From Pseudarthrobacter oxydans (GTDB taxonomy: Bacteria; Actinomycetota; Actinomycetes; Actinomycetales; Micrococcaceae), in the NCBI RefSeq assembly GCF_034258515.1, contig NZ_CP139438.1, positions 248,001-312,000 on the forward strand: a stretch of 64,000 nt of DNA. The letters are read 5' to 3'. Below the pieces are notes generated by a model that did not search any database, was not told the DNA's origin, and saw nothing but the letters and a program-made list of their open reading frames with translations. A program made the translations under genes and the position numbers. Shown one piece after another: positions 21,317-29,694 of the stretch (positions within the stretch are counted from its first letter, which is position 1; each line of letters opens with the position of its first letter).

Positions 21317-22687
21317 ATGAGTAACGAAACTTCTTCCCCCGCCCGTGAGCGGGAAGCTGGCCCGGAGTCGAATGGAACCCCGTCCAGCAACTCCACGCCT
21401 GCTGACAATGCCGTCAGCAAGGAAACGCGCCGCCGCGTCATTGCGGCCAGCTTCATCGGCAACTTCGTCGAATGGTTCGACTACGCGGTCTACGGCTACC
21501 TGGCCGTCACTATCGCATCAGTCTTCTTCCCGGAATCCAACCCGCAGACCGGGCTCCTGCTGACCTTCGCCCTGTTTGCCATTTCATTCCTGGTGCGGCC
21601 GCTCGGCGGCTTCGTCTGGGGCCACATTGGCGACAAGGTTGGCCGGCGGACAGCTCTCTCGCTGTCGATCCTGATAATGTCCGGAGCAACTTTCTGCATC
21701 GCGCTGATTCCCGGATACGGCACGATCGGAATCTGGGCTCCCATCCTGCTCCTGGTCATCAGGGTGATCCAGGGCTTCTCTGCCTCGGGCGAGTACGCGG
21801 GAGCATCGGCGTTCCTGGTGGAGTACGCCCCCGCCAACAAGCGGGGCCTGTATGCCGCGGTTGTTCCCGCCAGCACCGCAGCCGGCCTCCTGCTCGGTTC
21901 ACTGATCGCCGGGCTGCTGACCACGCTGCTCGCTGCCGACGCGATGCAGAGCTGGGGCTGGCGGCTGCCGTTCCTCCTGGCCGCCCCGATGGGCCTGATC
22001 GGCCGGTACATCCGGACAAAGCTCGAAGACACCCCGGTGTTCCGCGATCTGGAGGCCCAGGACCACGCTGCCAAGGCGCCCGTCTCCAGCCTCTTCCGCA
22101 ACCACTGGCGGCAACTGCTCCAGGCCGTCGGGGCCGTCCTGCTCAACGCCGTCGGCTTCTACGTGATCCTCAGCTACATGCCCACCTACCTGTCCTCGGA
22201 ACTGGGCCTGGGCGAGACCGAATCATTCCTTGCCACGACCATCGCGCTGGTCACCTACATCGGCTTCATCTTCCTCACCGGCATGCTCTCGGACCGGTAC
22301 GGGCGCAAGAAGGTACTGATCACCGCATCAGTCGCCTTCATCGTCCTGACAGTTCCTGCGTTCGCACTGCTCGGGACCGGCAACTTCCTGGTGATCGTCC
22401 TGGTCCAGATCCTGCTGGGCGCCATGCTCACCCTCAACGACGGCACGCTCCCCAGCTTCCTGGCTGAAATGTTCCCCACCCGGGTCCGCTACAGCGGCTT
22501 TGCCGTCAGCTTCAACCTCTCCAACGCCCTCTTCGGCGGCACCGCCCCGTTCATGGCGACGCTCCTCATCGCCGCAACCGCAAACGACCTGGCGCCGGCC
22601 TGGTACCTCGTCGCTGCCGCCGTCGTTTCGCTCATCGCCGTGGCACTCTCCAGGGAAACCTGCAAAGAGCCGCTGCGGCACGAATAA
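21317..22687 (+). CDS. MFS transporter, metabolite:H+ symporter type, next to creatinase
   Basis: From the ATG at 21317 this is 456 residues: a hydrophilic N-terminus of about 40 residues, then twelve hydrophobic segments. ASFIGNFVEWFDYAVYGYLA and the loop GHIGDKVGRR are typical of the ProP/KgtP branch; QGFSASGEYAGASAFLVEYAP is its helix 4-5 signature. Creatinase starts 60 bases downstream on the same strand, which suggests import of creatine (or creatinine or sarcosine). It shares its family with the transporter at 380-1732 but is not a close duplicate. Confidence 0.86.
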   Translation: MSNETSSPAREREAGPESNGTPSSNSTPADNAVSKETRRRVIAASFIGNFVEWFDYAVYGYLAVTIASVFFPESNPQTGLLLTFALFAISFLVRPLGGFVWGHIGDKVGRRTALSLSILIMSGATFCIALIPGYGTIGIWAPILLLVIRVIQGFSASGEYAGASAFLVEYAPANKRGLYAAVVPASTAAGLLLGSLIAGLLTTLLAADAMQSWGWRLPFLLAAPMGLIGRYIRTKLEDTPVFRDLEAQDHAAKAPVSSLFRNHWRQLLQAVGAVLLNAVGFYVILSYMPTYLSSELGLGETESFLATTIALVTYIGFIFLTGMLSDRYGRKKVLITASVAFIVLTVPAFALLGTGNFLVIVLVQILLGAMLTLNDGTLPSFLAEMFPTRVRYSGFAVSFNLSNALFGGTAPFMATLLIAATANDLAPAWYLVAAAVVSLIAVALSRETCKEPLRHE

Positions 22688-22747
22688 CTTCCGTCCCTAC
22701 CGAACCACCTGCACATCGAAAATGCACCAGAGAAAGGCATCGCCACG

Positions 22748-24001
22748 ATGACCATCACCACCGAGAACGCCACCACCGTCGCCGAACTCGAGCGCACCAA
22801 GATCCTCAAGAACGGCGAGAAGGTCAGCCTCACGTTCTCCGACGCCGAGTTCGAACGCCGGCTCGCGGGCCTCCGGCGGATCATGGCAGAGAAGGAACTG
22901 GACGCCGTCGTCCTCACCAGCTACCACTCCATCAAGTACTACTCGGACTTCCTGTTCACCACCTTCGGCCGTTCCTACGGCATGGTGGTCACCAAGGATG
23001 ACACCGTCACCGTTACCGCCAATATCGACGCCGGCATGCCTTGGCGCCGCAGCTACGGCGACAACATCGTCTACACGGACTGGCGCCGGGACAACTACAT
23101 CTTCGCCATCCAGGAAGTCCTGCGGACCCGCGGCATCAACCCCCGCCGCCTCGGCGTCGAGGATGACTCGCTCCCGCTGGACAACCGCAACAAGATCCAG
23201 GCAGCCTTCCCGTCCGCAACCCTGGTGGACGTGGCCCAGGCCGCCATGCGCCAGCGCATGATCAAGTCCGCCGAGGAAATCGAAGTCATCAAGCACGGTG
23301 CCCGGATCGGCGACCTGGGCGGCGAAGCCATCCGCAACGCCATCACCGCCGGGATCACCGAATACGAGGTCGCGCTGATCGGAACGGAGGCCATGGTCCA
23401 CGAGATCGCCCGGACCTTCCCCGACTCGGAAATCCGTGATACCTGGGTCTGGTTCCAGTCCGGCATCAACACCGACGGCGCCCACAACTGGGCCACCACC
23501 CGCAAGATCCAGGAACACGACATCCTGTCCCTGAACTGCTTCCCCATGACCTCCGGCTACTACACCGCCCTGGAGCGCACCCTGTTCTACGGCGAGCCGG
23601 ACGCCCGGTCCCTGGAGCTGTGGAACATCAACGTGGAAGTCCACAAGCGAGGCCTCGAACTGATCAAGCCCGGCGCGGTCTGCAAGGACATCGCAGCGGA
23701 ACTCAACGAGATCTACGTCGGGTATGGACTCCTGGCCAACCGCACCTTCGGCTACGGACACTCCTTCGGCGTCCTCAGCCACTACTACGGCCGGGAAGCC
23801 GGGCTGGAGCTCCGCGAGGATATCGACACCGTCCTGGAGCCGGGCATGGTGGTCTCCATGGAGCCGATGATCACCGTCCTTGACGGCCAGCCGGGCGCCG
23901 GCGGCTACCGCGAGCACGACATCCTGGTGGTGGGCGAGGACGGCGCGGAGAACATCACCAAGTTCCCGTTCGGCCCCGAGTACAACATCATCGGCGCCTA
24001 G
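22748..24001 (+). CDS. creatinase (creatine amidinohydrolase)
   Basis: This 417-residue protein has the pita-bread (M24) fold and shares long segments with bacterial creatinases as I remember them: PWRRSYGDNIVYTDWRRDN, TWVWFQSGINTDGAHNW, and FGYGHSFGVLSHYYGREAG with the catalytic histidine. EPMITVLDGQPGAGGYREHDI and FPFGPEYNIIGA close the protein. Creatinase hydrolyses creatine to sarcosine and urea without the metals used by other M24 members. Sarcosine is also the product of the betaine/dimethylglycine branch 8 kb upstream. A strong hairpin follows. Confidence 0.93.
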   Translation: MTITTENATTVAELERTKILKNGEKVSLTFSDAEFERRLAGLRRIMAEKELDAVVLTSYHSIKYYSDFLFTTFGRSYGMVVTKDDTVTVTANIDAGMPWRRSYGDNIVYTDWRRDNYIFAIQEVLRTRGINPRRLGVEDDSLPLDNRNKIQAAFPSATLVDVAQAAMRQRMIKSAEEIEVIKHGARIGDLGGEAIRNAITAGITEYEVALIGTEAMVHEIARTFPDSEIRDTWVWFQSGINTDGAHNWATTRKIQEHDILSLNCFPMTSGYYTALERTLFYGEPDARSLELWNINVEVHKRGLELIKPGAVCKDIAAELNEIYVGYGLLANRTFGYGHSFGVLSHYYGREAGLELREDIDTVLEPGMVVSMEPMITVLDGQPGAGGYREHDILVVGEDGAENITKFPFGPEYNIIGA

Positions 24002-24018
24002 CCTTCCAGGAACGAAAC

Positions 24019-24054
24019 CCGGAAGCGGCGCCACCCCCGTGGCGCCGCTTCCGG
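24019..24054 (+). terminator. strong hairpin terminator after creatinase
   Basis: A perfect 16-base stem (24019-24034 with 24039-24054, core GGAAGCGGCGCCAC) closes a CCCC loop, 18 bases after the creatinase stop. No T-run follows, which is common in high-GC actinobacteria. It separates the creatinase operon from the IclR gene. Confidence 0.75.
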
Positions 24055-24067
24055 CCTCCCTTAGGGA

Positions 24068-24922
24068 ATGATGGGTACCACCATGAGTGCAGCAGAATCC
24101 GAGACCACAGGCAACGGCGACAGCAAGGGCGCTTCCGTCATCGTCAACGCCATCGCCGTCCTCCGGACTTTCTCGGCGGACGAGCCACTGCTCGGCGTCA
24201 CCGAGATTGCCAACCGCGTGGGGCTGCACAAAAGCACCGTCTCCAGGATCCTGGCCACTTTTGAACAGGAGCACCTGGTGGAGCGGGACCCCGAGACGCG
24301 CCGCTTCCGGCTCGGCCTGGGCCTGATCGCCGTCGCCGGGCCGCTCCTCGCCGAACTCGAGGAGCGCCGCGTCGCCTACCCGGTTCTGCGGGAGCTGTCC
24401 GAGCAGACCGGTGAAACCAGTGCACTCATGGTGTGGAGCGGTGACGAATCCATCTGCGTGGAGCAGATCGCCAGCCACCACCAGATCAAGCACACCACCC
24501 CGCTGGGTGCCCGGTACAGCGACGCCCTCAGCTCCTCAGTCCAGGTCTTCCTCGCCCAGGAGCCGGAGGAAAGGGTCCGCTCCCTGCTCAGCAGCGGGAC
24601 GATCAGCTATCCCGGCCTGGACGAATCCAGCCTGGATGCCTACCTGGTCCGGCTGAAGGACGACCTCCGCCGCGGCTGGGCCGTCAACTACGGGGAAACC
24701 TCCATCGATGAGGTGGGACTGGCGGCCCCCGTTTACGACCATCGGGGTGAGGTGGTGGCTGCCGTCCTTATCCCCGCGCCGCGGTTCCGGGTTTCCACGG
24801 AGCGGCTCCAGGCCTTGGGGGAGGCATGTGCTGCAGCTGCTGCCAAGGTCACTGCGCGCCTGGGCGGCAGGCCGCGCCAAGCTGCCGGGCGCGTCTCCGG
24901 CCAGCGGCAGCACGGAAAATAA
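24068..24922 (+). CDS. IclR-family transcriptional regulator
   Basis: This protein is 284 residues from the ATG at 24068, or 279 from the ATG at 24083, which has a slightly better upstream site. Residues about 20-85 are the IclR winged helix (VIVNAIAVLRTF, LGVTEIANRVGLHKSTVSRILATFEQE). The C-terminal effector domain has SSSVQVFLAQEP and VNYGETSIDEVGLAAPVYDHRGEVVAAVLIPAPRFR. It is the nearest regulator to the creatinase operon and probably controls it. Binding of creatine or sarcosine is a guess. Confidence 0.9.
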   Translation: MMGTTMSAAESETTGNGDSKGASVIVNAIAVLRTFSADEPLLGVTEIANRVGLHKSTVSRILATFEQEHLVERDPETRRFRLGLGLIAVAGPLLAELEERRVAYPVLRELSEQTGETSALMVWSGDESICVEQIASHHQIKHTTPLGARYSDALSSSVQVFLAQEPEERVRSLLSSGTISYPGLDESSLDAYLVRLKDDLRRGWAVNYGETSIDEVGLAAPVYDHRGEVVAAVLIPAPRFRVSTERLQALGEACAAAAAKVTARLGGRPRQAAGRVSGQRQHGK

Positions 24923-24925
24923 AGC

Positions 24926-24971
24926 TTGTAGCTTCAAGTAAGCTCGGGTATCGTTAGGTTGAAAGTTCAAC
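24926..24971 (+). promoter_or_regulatory. ribA promoter with flanking operator-like palindromes
   Basis: TTGTAG (24926-24931), a 17-base spacer and TATCGT (24949-24954) form a promoter with a start near 24961. A perfect 14-base palindrome GTTGAA-AG-TTCAAC (24958-24971) covers that start, inside a longer GTTAG...CTAAC repeat. A second, CTTG-N6-CAAG (24925-24938), covers the -35. This is the layout of a repressed promoter, as with MarR or TetR regulators, but no such gene is nearby. Confidence 0.55.
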
Positions 24972-24990
24972 TAACGCCTGAGGACCCGAA

Positions 24991-25665
24991 ATGCCCCTGA
25001 CCAGTGACCAGTACGTCAGCCGCGGGCTCGGTAGCGCCACCGTTCGCAGCCGGGTCAGCGTTCCCCTGCGCTTTCCGGACGGCTATGCCGCAACCGCCGA
25101 CGTCCTCACCTTCCACGGGCTTGCCGACGGCAAAGAGCACCTCCTGCTTGGACTCGGCGGCTGGGAACAGGCCCTGCTGCTCCACGGGGAATCGGCGCAG
25201 TCCGCGCCCCTTGTCCGGCTCCACAGTGAATGCCTCACGGGCGATGTGTTCGGCAGCGAGCGGTGCGACTGCGGCCCCCAACTGCGCGAAGGGGTGGAGG
25301 AGATCGCGGCCACCGGCGGGTTCCTGCTGTACCTGCGACAGGAAGGCAGGGGCATCGGCCTGTACTCAAAGCTCGATGCGTACGCGTTGCAGGACGCAGG
25401 TCTGGACACCTACGAAGCGAACGTGGCCCTGGGCCACGGCGAGGACGAGCGGGACTACACGGCCGCTGCCCAGATGCTCGCCGCGCTTGGCGCCACGTCA
25501 GTCCGCCTCCTCAGCAACAACCCGGACAAGACGGCCCAACTGAAGGCGCTGGGCATAGAGGTCACCGAACAGGTCCCCACGGGAGTGCACCTGTCTCCGG
25601 CAAACCACCGCTACCTCGCCGCCAAGCGGGACCGCACCGCCCATACCCTGGACTTTGCGGCCTGA
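24991..25665 (+). CDS. ribA: GTP cyclohydrolase II
   Basis: This 224-residue protein has the RibA zinc site (SECLTGDVFGSERCDCG, cysteines spaced C-x10-C-x-C), then LYLRQEGRGIGLYSK and a C-terminal LLSNNPDKTAQLKALGIEV. It lacks the DHBP synthase half found in fused RibBA. The enzyme opens GTP to start riboflavin synthesis. It is not with other rib genes. A flavin-dependent monooxygenase gene starts 16 bases downstream, so this copy may raise flavin supply for that enzyme under the control of the promoter just upstream. Confidence 0.92.
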   Translation: MPLTSDQYVSRGLGSATVRSRVSVPLRFPDGYAATADVLTFHGLADGKEHLLLGLGGWEQALLLHGESAQSAPLVRLHSECLTGDVFGSERCDCGPQLREGVEEIAATGGFLLYLRQEGRGIGLYSKLDAYALQDAGLDTYEANVALGHGEDERDYTAAAQMLAALGATSVRLLSNNPDKTAQLKALGIEVTEQVPTGVHLSPANHRYLAAKRDRTAHTLDFAA

Positions 25666-25681
25666 GGCGGGCGGGACAGGC

Positions 25682-26905
25682 ATGACAATCTATATCGACG
25701 ATGTTTCCGCCGGCGTGTCCACCGTTCCTGGATCCGCGTCTACGGGGATCCCAACACATGAGGAACTGCTGGCCAGGGTTGATGCCCTGGTTCCCCGGCT
25801 GAGGGAGCGGGCGGAGGAAACGGAGAACCTGCGGCGCATCCCGGACATCACACTGCTGGAACTGCAGGACGCCGGCGTCTTCAGGATCCTCGCCCCCATC
25901 GGTGTCGGCGGTTATGGAATGGGCGTGGAAACCTATGGTGAGGTGGTGCGGAGGCTGGCCCGGGGCTGCCCCTCCACGGCCTGGAACGCCGGGCACCTGA
26001 TGGAGCACGTCTGGATGCTCGCACGCTGGCCGCAAGCGGTGCAGGATGAAGTGTTCGCAGGCGGCCCGGCGCCCCTGGCAGCCGCCACCGGCGCGCCGGT
26101 CGGCATTGCCGAGGAGGCGCCCGGCGGTTACCTCATCACCGGCCGCTGGAGCTTCGCCTCCGGCGTGCTGCACTCCCAGTGGGCGCTCCTGGCGGTGGAC
26201 CACAACGGCGTGCGCCTGCAGTGCCTTGTCCCCATCAACGATGTGGAGATAGTGGACACCTGGCACACCGCCGGCCTGAGGGGAACCGGAAGCAACGACA
26301 TCCACGCACAGCAATTGTTTGTGCCTGCCCGCCGGGCAGCGGCCTGGACCCTGCTGACGGCTGAGGACAATCCCGGCAGCCGCATTCATCCGGACCCCAT
26401 CATCAGCACGCCCATGGGCACGCTGTTGAACATTGTTGCCCCTTCGGCCGCACTGGGAGCCGCGGAACTCGCCCTGGAGCTGTTCCGGGAACAGATGCTC
26501 AGGCGCAAGGTCAAGAACACTGCGGAGAGCCGACAGGCGGACTCTGCCGTTGCGCAGGCGCGTTTCGCCCAGGCTTACGGGCTGGTTGCCACCGCACGGC
26601 TGCACTGGGCGGAGGCGGTGCGGCTGGTGGACGCGTCCCATCGACGGCAGCCGAGGACCATGGCGGAGGGGACGAGGGCGCAGTATCGCCTGTCCTTTGC
26701 CCTCAGCGGCGAGGCCGCTGCCCAGGCCGTCAACCTGATCATGGCCCGCTCCGGCGGAAGCGCCCACCGGCTTTCGCATCCGCTCCAGCGGATCCAGCGG
26801 GATGTGGGTGTCCTGCTTAACCATCCAACCCTGGCCACCGATCCCATCCTTGAGCAGGCGGGCCGGGGGCTCCTTGGCCTGGGCCTGTCGGTCTCCAGTT
26901 TCTAG
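25682..26905 (+). CDS. acyl-CoA-dehydrogenase-fold flavin monooxygenase (class D, HsaA/HpaB-like)
   Basis: This 407-residue protein has the acyl-CoA dehydrogenase fold but lacks the catalytic base region. The N-terminus RRIPDITLLELQDAGVFRILAP and the GCPSTAWNAGHLMEH segment resemble two-component oxygenases that use reduced flavin, such as HsaA and p-hydroxyphenylacetate hydroxylase. ITGRWSFASGVLHSQWALLA is the flavin-binding sheet. Such enzymes need a partner flavin reductase, which is not encoded next door. The adjacent ribA suggests a demand for flavin. The substrate is unknown; aromatic or sulfur compounds are typical of the group. Confidence 0.8.
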   Translation: MTIYIDDVSAGVSTVPGSASTGIPTHEELLARVDALVPRLRERAEETENLRRIPDITLLELQDAGVFRILAPIGVGGYGMGVETYGEVVRRLARGCPSTAWNAGHLMEHVWMLARWPQAVQDEVFAGGPAPLAAATGAPVGIAEEAPGGYLITGRWSFASGVLHSQWALLAVDHNGVRLQCLVPINDVEIVDTWHTAGLRGTGSNDIHAQQLFVPARRAAAWTLLTAEDNPGSRIHPDPIISTPMGTLLNIVAPSAALGAAELALELFREQMLRRKVKNTAESRQADSAVAQARFAQAYGLVATARLHWAEAVRLVDASHRRQPRTMAEGTRAQYRLSFALSGEAAAQAVNLIMARSGGSAHRLSHPLQRIQRDVGVLLNHPTLATDPILEQAGRGLLGLGLSVSSF

Positions 26906-26956
26906 CAGGCACCGACGGCGGCGCTGGCCCCGGGGACCGCCACGTAGACTGGCATG

Positions 26957-27775
26957 ATGCGGTTGGTAGCAAGCGACATTGACGGAACGATCCTCGGCCA
27001 CGACGGAAAAATCAGCGACCGCACCGTCCGCGCCTTCCACGCATGCCGGGAGGCCGGCGTCGAACTCGTTTTTGTCACCGGCCGGCCGCCGCGCTGGCTG
27101 CACCCGCTGCAGGACCGGCTCGGCCATGCGGGAACCGTCATCTGCTCCAATGGCGCCGTGGTCTGGGACCTTGAGGCGGACAAGCTGGTCTCGGCCCGCA
27201 CCTTGACCATCGATGCCGTGCTGGAGGTGCGCCGCATCATCAAGCGGCTGCGCCCCGCCGCCCTGTTCGCCGCCGAAACGCTGGGCGGGTTCCATCTGGA
27301 GCCCGGTTTCATCGAAAACGGCTCCAGCGAGCTGCTCGCCGAATTCACCCCGGCGCCGCTCGCCCAATCGCTGGCGGCGGACGACGCGGTGGTGAAGTTC
27401 CTGGCCATTGTCCGCGAGGGCACCGCAGATGACTTCCTCGCGGAGGTGGCTCCCGCCGTCGAACACCTCGCGTCCGCCACGCACTCATCGCCGGGCGTGC
27501 CGATGCTCGAGCTCGCGGTTCCCGGGGTCAACAAGGCCGTCACCCTGGCCGAATACGCGGCCAGCCTGGGAATCCGGGCTGCGGACGTGGTGGCCTTCGG
27601 AGACATGCCCAACGACATCGAGATGCTCCGCTGGGCAGGCCAGGGCTACGCCATGGCCAGCGGCCACCCTGAAGCAATCCGCGCGGCAGGGCAGCAGGCC
27701 CCGCATTTTGACGACGACGGCGTGGCCCAGGTCCTGGAGGCGCGGCTGGCCTCGCTGGGTGTCCAACTGTCCTGA
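26957..27775 (+). CDS. HAD-superfamily hydrolase (Cof type)
   Basis: This 272-residue protein starts MRLVASDIDGTILG, where D-x-D-G-T is the catalytic HAD motif I. VFVTGRPPRW is motif II and VVAFGDMPNDIEMLRWAG is motif IV of the Cof/SupH type with a cap after motif II. Members dephosphorylate sugar phosphates or flavin phosphates. Upstream, TAGACT (26945-26950) is six bases before the second of two adjacent ATGs, which fits a leaderless transcript starting at 26957; an ATG at 26954 adds one residue. Confidence 0.88.
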   Translation: MRLVASDIDGTILGHDGKISDRTVRAFHACREAGVELVFVTGRPPRWLHPLQDRLGHAGTVICSNGAVVWDLEADKLVSARTLTIDAVLEVRRIIKRLRPAALFAAETLGGFHLEPGFIENGSSELLAEFTPAPLAQSLAADDAVVKFLAIVREGTADDFLAEVAPAVEHLASATHSSPGVPMLELAVPGVNKAVTLAEYAASLGIRAADVVAFGDMPNDIEMLRWAGQGYAMASGHPEAIRAAGQQAPHFDDDGVAQVLEARLASLGVQLS

Positions 27776-27887
27776 CTCTTGGGTGCCGGCGCCGTTTACA
27801 CAGCTGGCGCTCACCTCGCGTTTACCTTTGCTCCCTAACGTGGGAAACGGAGAGCCCAACCTCTCCGTTCCGGCACAGGGGGAAGCA

Positions 27888-28136
27888 ATGGGAAGAAAAG
27901 CGAAGCTTGGAAATGCTGAGGCGCCGCTCCGCGAGGCCGCGCCTGCTCCGCACTGGAAGAAGCTGCGGCAGGGCGACCGCGTCCGCGTCCTCCTGGCCCC
28001 GGGTTTCGAAGCCAGCGGCCTGGTGGATGCGGTCACCGCCGACCATGCGGCGGTATGGATCGATTTCGACGGCGGGCGCGGCCGTACGCTGCTGCACTGC
28101 AGCGACGGCGTGGACATAGTCCTTCAGGAGGGCTGA
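27888..28136 (+). CDS. small hypothetical protein
   Basis: This is an 82-residue protein with a good ribosome site (GGGGGAAG). Its core, LRQGDRVRVLLAPGFEASGLVDAVTADHAAVWIDFDGGRGRTLLH, looks like a small beta-barrel of the SH3/KOW kind, with a basic N-terminus (MGRKAKLG). I do not recognise a named family. Codon use is typical of its neighbours, so it is probably a real gene. It lies alone between the HAD and GDPD genes. Confidence 0.65.
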   Translation: MGRKAKLGNAEAPLREAAPAPHWKKLRQGDRVRVLLAPGFEASGLVDAVTADHAAVWIDFDGGRGRTLLHCSDGVDIVLQEG

Positions 28137-28193
28137 CCGCCGCGGCCCTGCCGCCCGCCCCCGGGCCGGTGCCGCCTGGGGTACGCTCGCATT

Positions 28194-28997
28194 GTGGCCC
28201 TCCCCTTCTTCGAGCATGCTGATGCAGACGGGTCGCCGCTGCCCATCCCGATGGCCCACCGTGGATTTTCGCGTGAGGGTTTGGAGAACTCGATGGCCGC
28301 ATTCCGCGCCGCCGTCGACCTCGGCTACCGGTACCTCGAAACCGATGTCCACACCACGGCCGACGGCGTGGTGTTCCTCTTCCACGATGAGACGCTGGAC
28401 CGGGTGACCGACGGCAGCGGGAAGGTGTCCGAGCTTCCCGCCCATAAGGTGGCCGAGGCGCGGATCGGCGGACGCGAGCCCATCCCGCGGTTCGATGAAC
28501 TGCTCGTCGAGCTGCCTGGCGTCCGGTTGAATGTGGACGTCAAGGACTGGAATTCCGTACGCAGCATCGCCGCTGGAATTGAATACCACCAAGTGCACCA
28601 CCGGGTGCTGCTGACCAGCTTCTCGGACCGGAGGCGGCGGGCGGTGCTGAAGCTGCTGAGCCAGCCGGTGGCAGCGTCAGCCGGAGTGGTTTCGGTGGGC
28701 TTGTTCACGGTGCTGGGCCCAATCCTCCCCGGACCGGTGTTCAGGTGGAGCATGCGCCTGAACCTGCGAGGAGTCCACGCCCTGCAGGTTCCGGTGCGTT
28801 ACGGCAGGGTGGAAGTGGTGACGCCCGGGTTTGTCCGCCGCGCCCACACCTTGGGCCTGGTGGTCCATGCCTGGACGATCAACGATCCCGGTGAAATGCG
28901 CCGGCTCCTTGACATGGGCGTGGACGGTCTGGTGACCGACCGCGCGGACCTGCTCCGCGATGTCCTGCTGGAACGCGGAAAGTGGCCGCGCGGCTGA
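28194..28997 (+). CDS. glycerophosphodiester phosphodiesterase family protein
   Basis: This 267-residue protein has the GDPD motifs MAHRGFSREGLENSM, YLETDVHTTADGVVFLFHDETLDRVTDGSG and NVDVKDWN, with both catalytic histidines and the E-x-D metal site. No signal peptide is present, so it should act in the cytoplasm on glycerophosphodiesters. The GTG at 28194 lies six bases after TACGCT (28182-28187), the pattern of a leaderless actinobacterial transcript. Confidence 0.9.
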   Translation: MALPFFEHADADGSPLPIPMAHRGFSREGLENSMAAFRAAVDLGYRYLETDVHTTADGVVFLFHDETLDRVTDGSGKVSELPAHKVAEARIGGREPIPRFDELLVELPGVRLNVDVKDWNSVRSIAAGIEYHQVHHRVLLTSFSDRRRRAVLKLLSQPVAASAGVVSVGLFTVLGPILPGPVFRWSMRLNLRGVHALQVPVRYGRVEVVTPGFVRRAHTLGLVVHAWTINDPGEMRRLLDMGVDGLVTDRADLLRDVLLERGKWPRG

Positions 28998-29016
28998 GGT
29001 CACCTACGCCCGGCCA

Positions 29017-29322
29017 CTACCCCCGACCCGTGCTGGTGCCCCCGCTACCTCCATTGCTGCCGGTCGGCTCGTCAGGCTCCGCATCCCCGCCGAAGGGATT
29101 CTCCGATACGGGCCCGGGGGCCGCGCCGGTCTTGAGTCCCGGAGCCTCTTCCTTCTCCGCTTCCATCGCGTTGGAACCCTCGCTCAGGGAGGAGTGCACT
29201 TCCACGTCATCGTTGGGATCCGCGGGATCAGGAACATGTGCTTTCTCCGCGGGCTTTGATGTCCCTGCCAGATCCTCCATGGCGTTTTCTGCTGCCTTGC
29301 CGATGCTGTCGCCGATACCCAT
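29017..29322 (-). CDS. small acidic hypothetical protein
   Basis: This 101-residue protein follows a strong ribosome site (GGAAGGAG). The first 22 residues (MGIGDSIGKAAENAMEDLAG) form an amphipathic helix like those of small CsbD-like or antitoxin-like proteins. The rest is acidic, glycine- and proline-rich and likely disordered. A GTAAGCATGC palindrome about 75 bases upstream is shared with other stress-type genes here. A role in stress is a guess. Confidence 0.7.
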   Translation of the reverse strand: MGIGDSIGKAAENAMEDLAGTSKPAEKAHVPDPADPNDDVEVHSSLSEGSNAMEAEKEEAPGLKTGAAPGPVSENPFGGDAEPDEPTGSNGGSGGTSTGRG

Positions 29323-29394
29323 GTGGCTGCTCCTTCCGACCTTGCCTGCCGGGCAATCCAGCGGATGCCCGAAGCATTACCCTTCCAGAATTAT

Positions 29395-29409
29395 CAGCAT
29401 GCTTACAAT
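29395..29409. promoter_or_regulatory. GTAAGCATGC palindromic element, copy 1
   Basis: On the minus strand it reads ATTGTAAGCATGCTGATAAT. It lies between two divergent small genes (29322 minus and 29463 plus). The same 14 bases ATTGTAAGCATGCT occur at 56442-56429 upstream of the LapA-like gene, also followed by TGGAAGG, and a related form is at 39421-39443. Confidence 0.5.
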
Positions 29410-29462
29410 TAGTCCAGAGCCGGGGTAAGGAACCCCGGCCGTACATGAAGGACGCATGCACC

Positions 29463-29663
29463 GTGAGCAGCTACCATCCGGAAAATGATCCCGCGAACCC
29501 TGACCAGCCGGGCAAGCAGGGAAGCGGGGACTCCGCCGCATCACCGAATCCGGACCCTGCCGAAGGCAACGTCACCGGGCTGGAGCCGGGTGGGGGAGTG
29601 CCTCCCGGCGAGACGCCGCCGGCTGAGGACCAAATGAGCCGCGACCAGGGCCACAGCGAATAG
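29463..29663 (+). CDS. small proline-rich protein, DUF6480-like
   Basis: From the GTG at 29463 (AAGGA ten bases before) this is 66 residues; an ATG at 29445 would add six. It contains GLEPGGGVPPGETPPAE, which I recall as the core of the DUF6480 family of small actinobacterial proteins. It is acidic, rich in P/G/S and has no membrane helix, so it is likely disordered. It is divergent from the gene at 29017-29322 and shares its palindromic element. Confidence 0.7.
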   Translation: MSSYHPENDPANPDQPGKQGSGDSAASPNPDPAEGNVTGLEPGGGVPPGETPPAEDQMSRDQGHSE

Positions 29664-29694
29664 CCCCGCCGGCTGAGGCCTTGTGCCAGTGCGG

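Noticed and set aside
25562..27484. 640-codon minus-strand frame opposite ribA, the monooxygenase and the HAD gene
   Set aside because: It spans three genes on the other strand and shows only reverse-complement-type composition.
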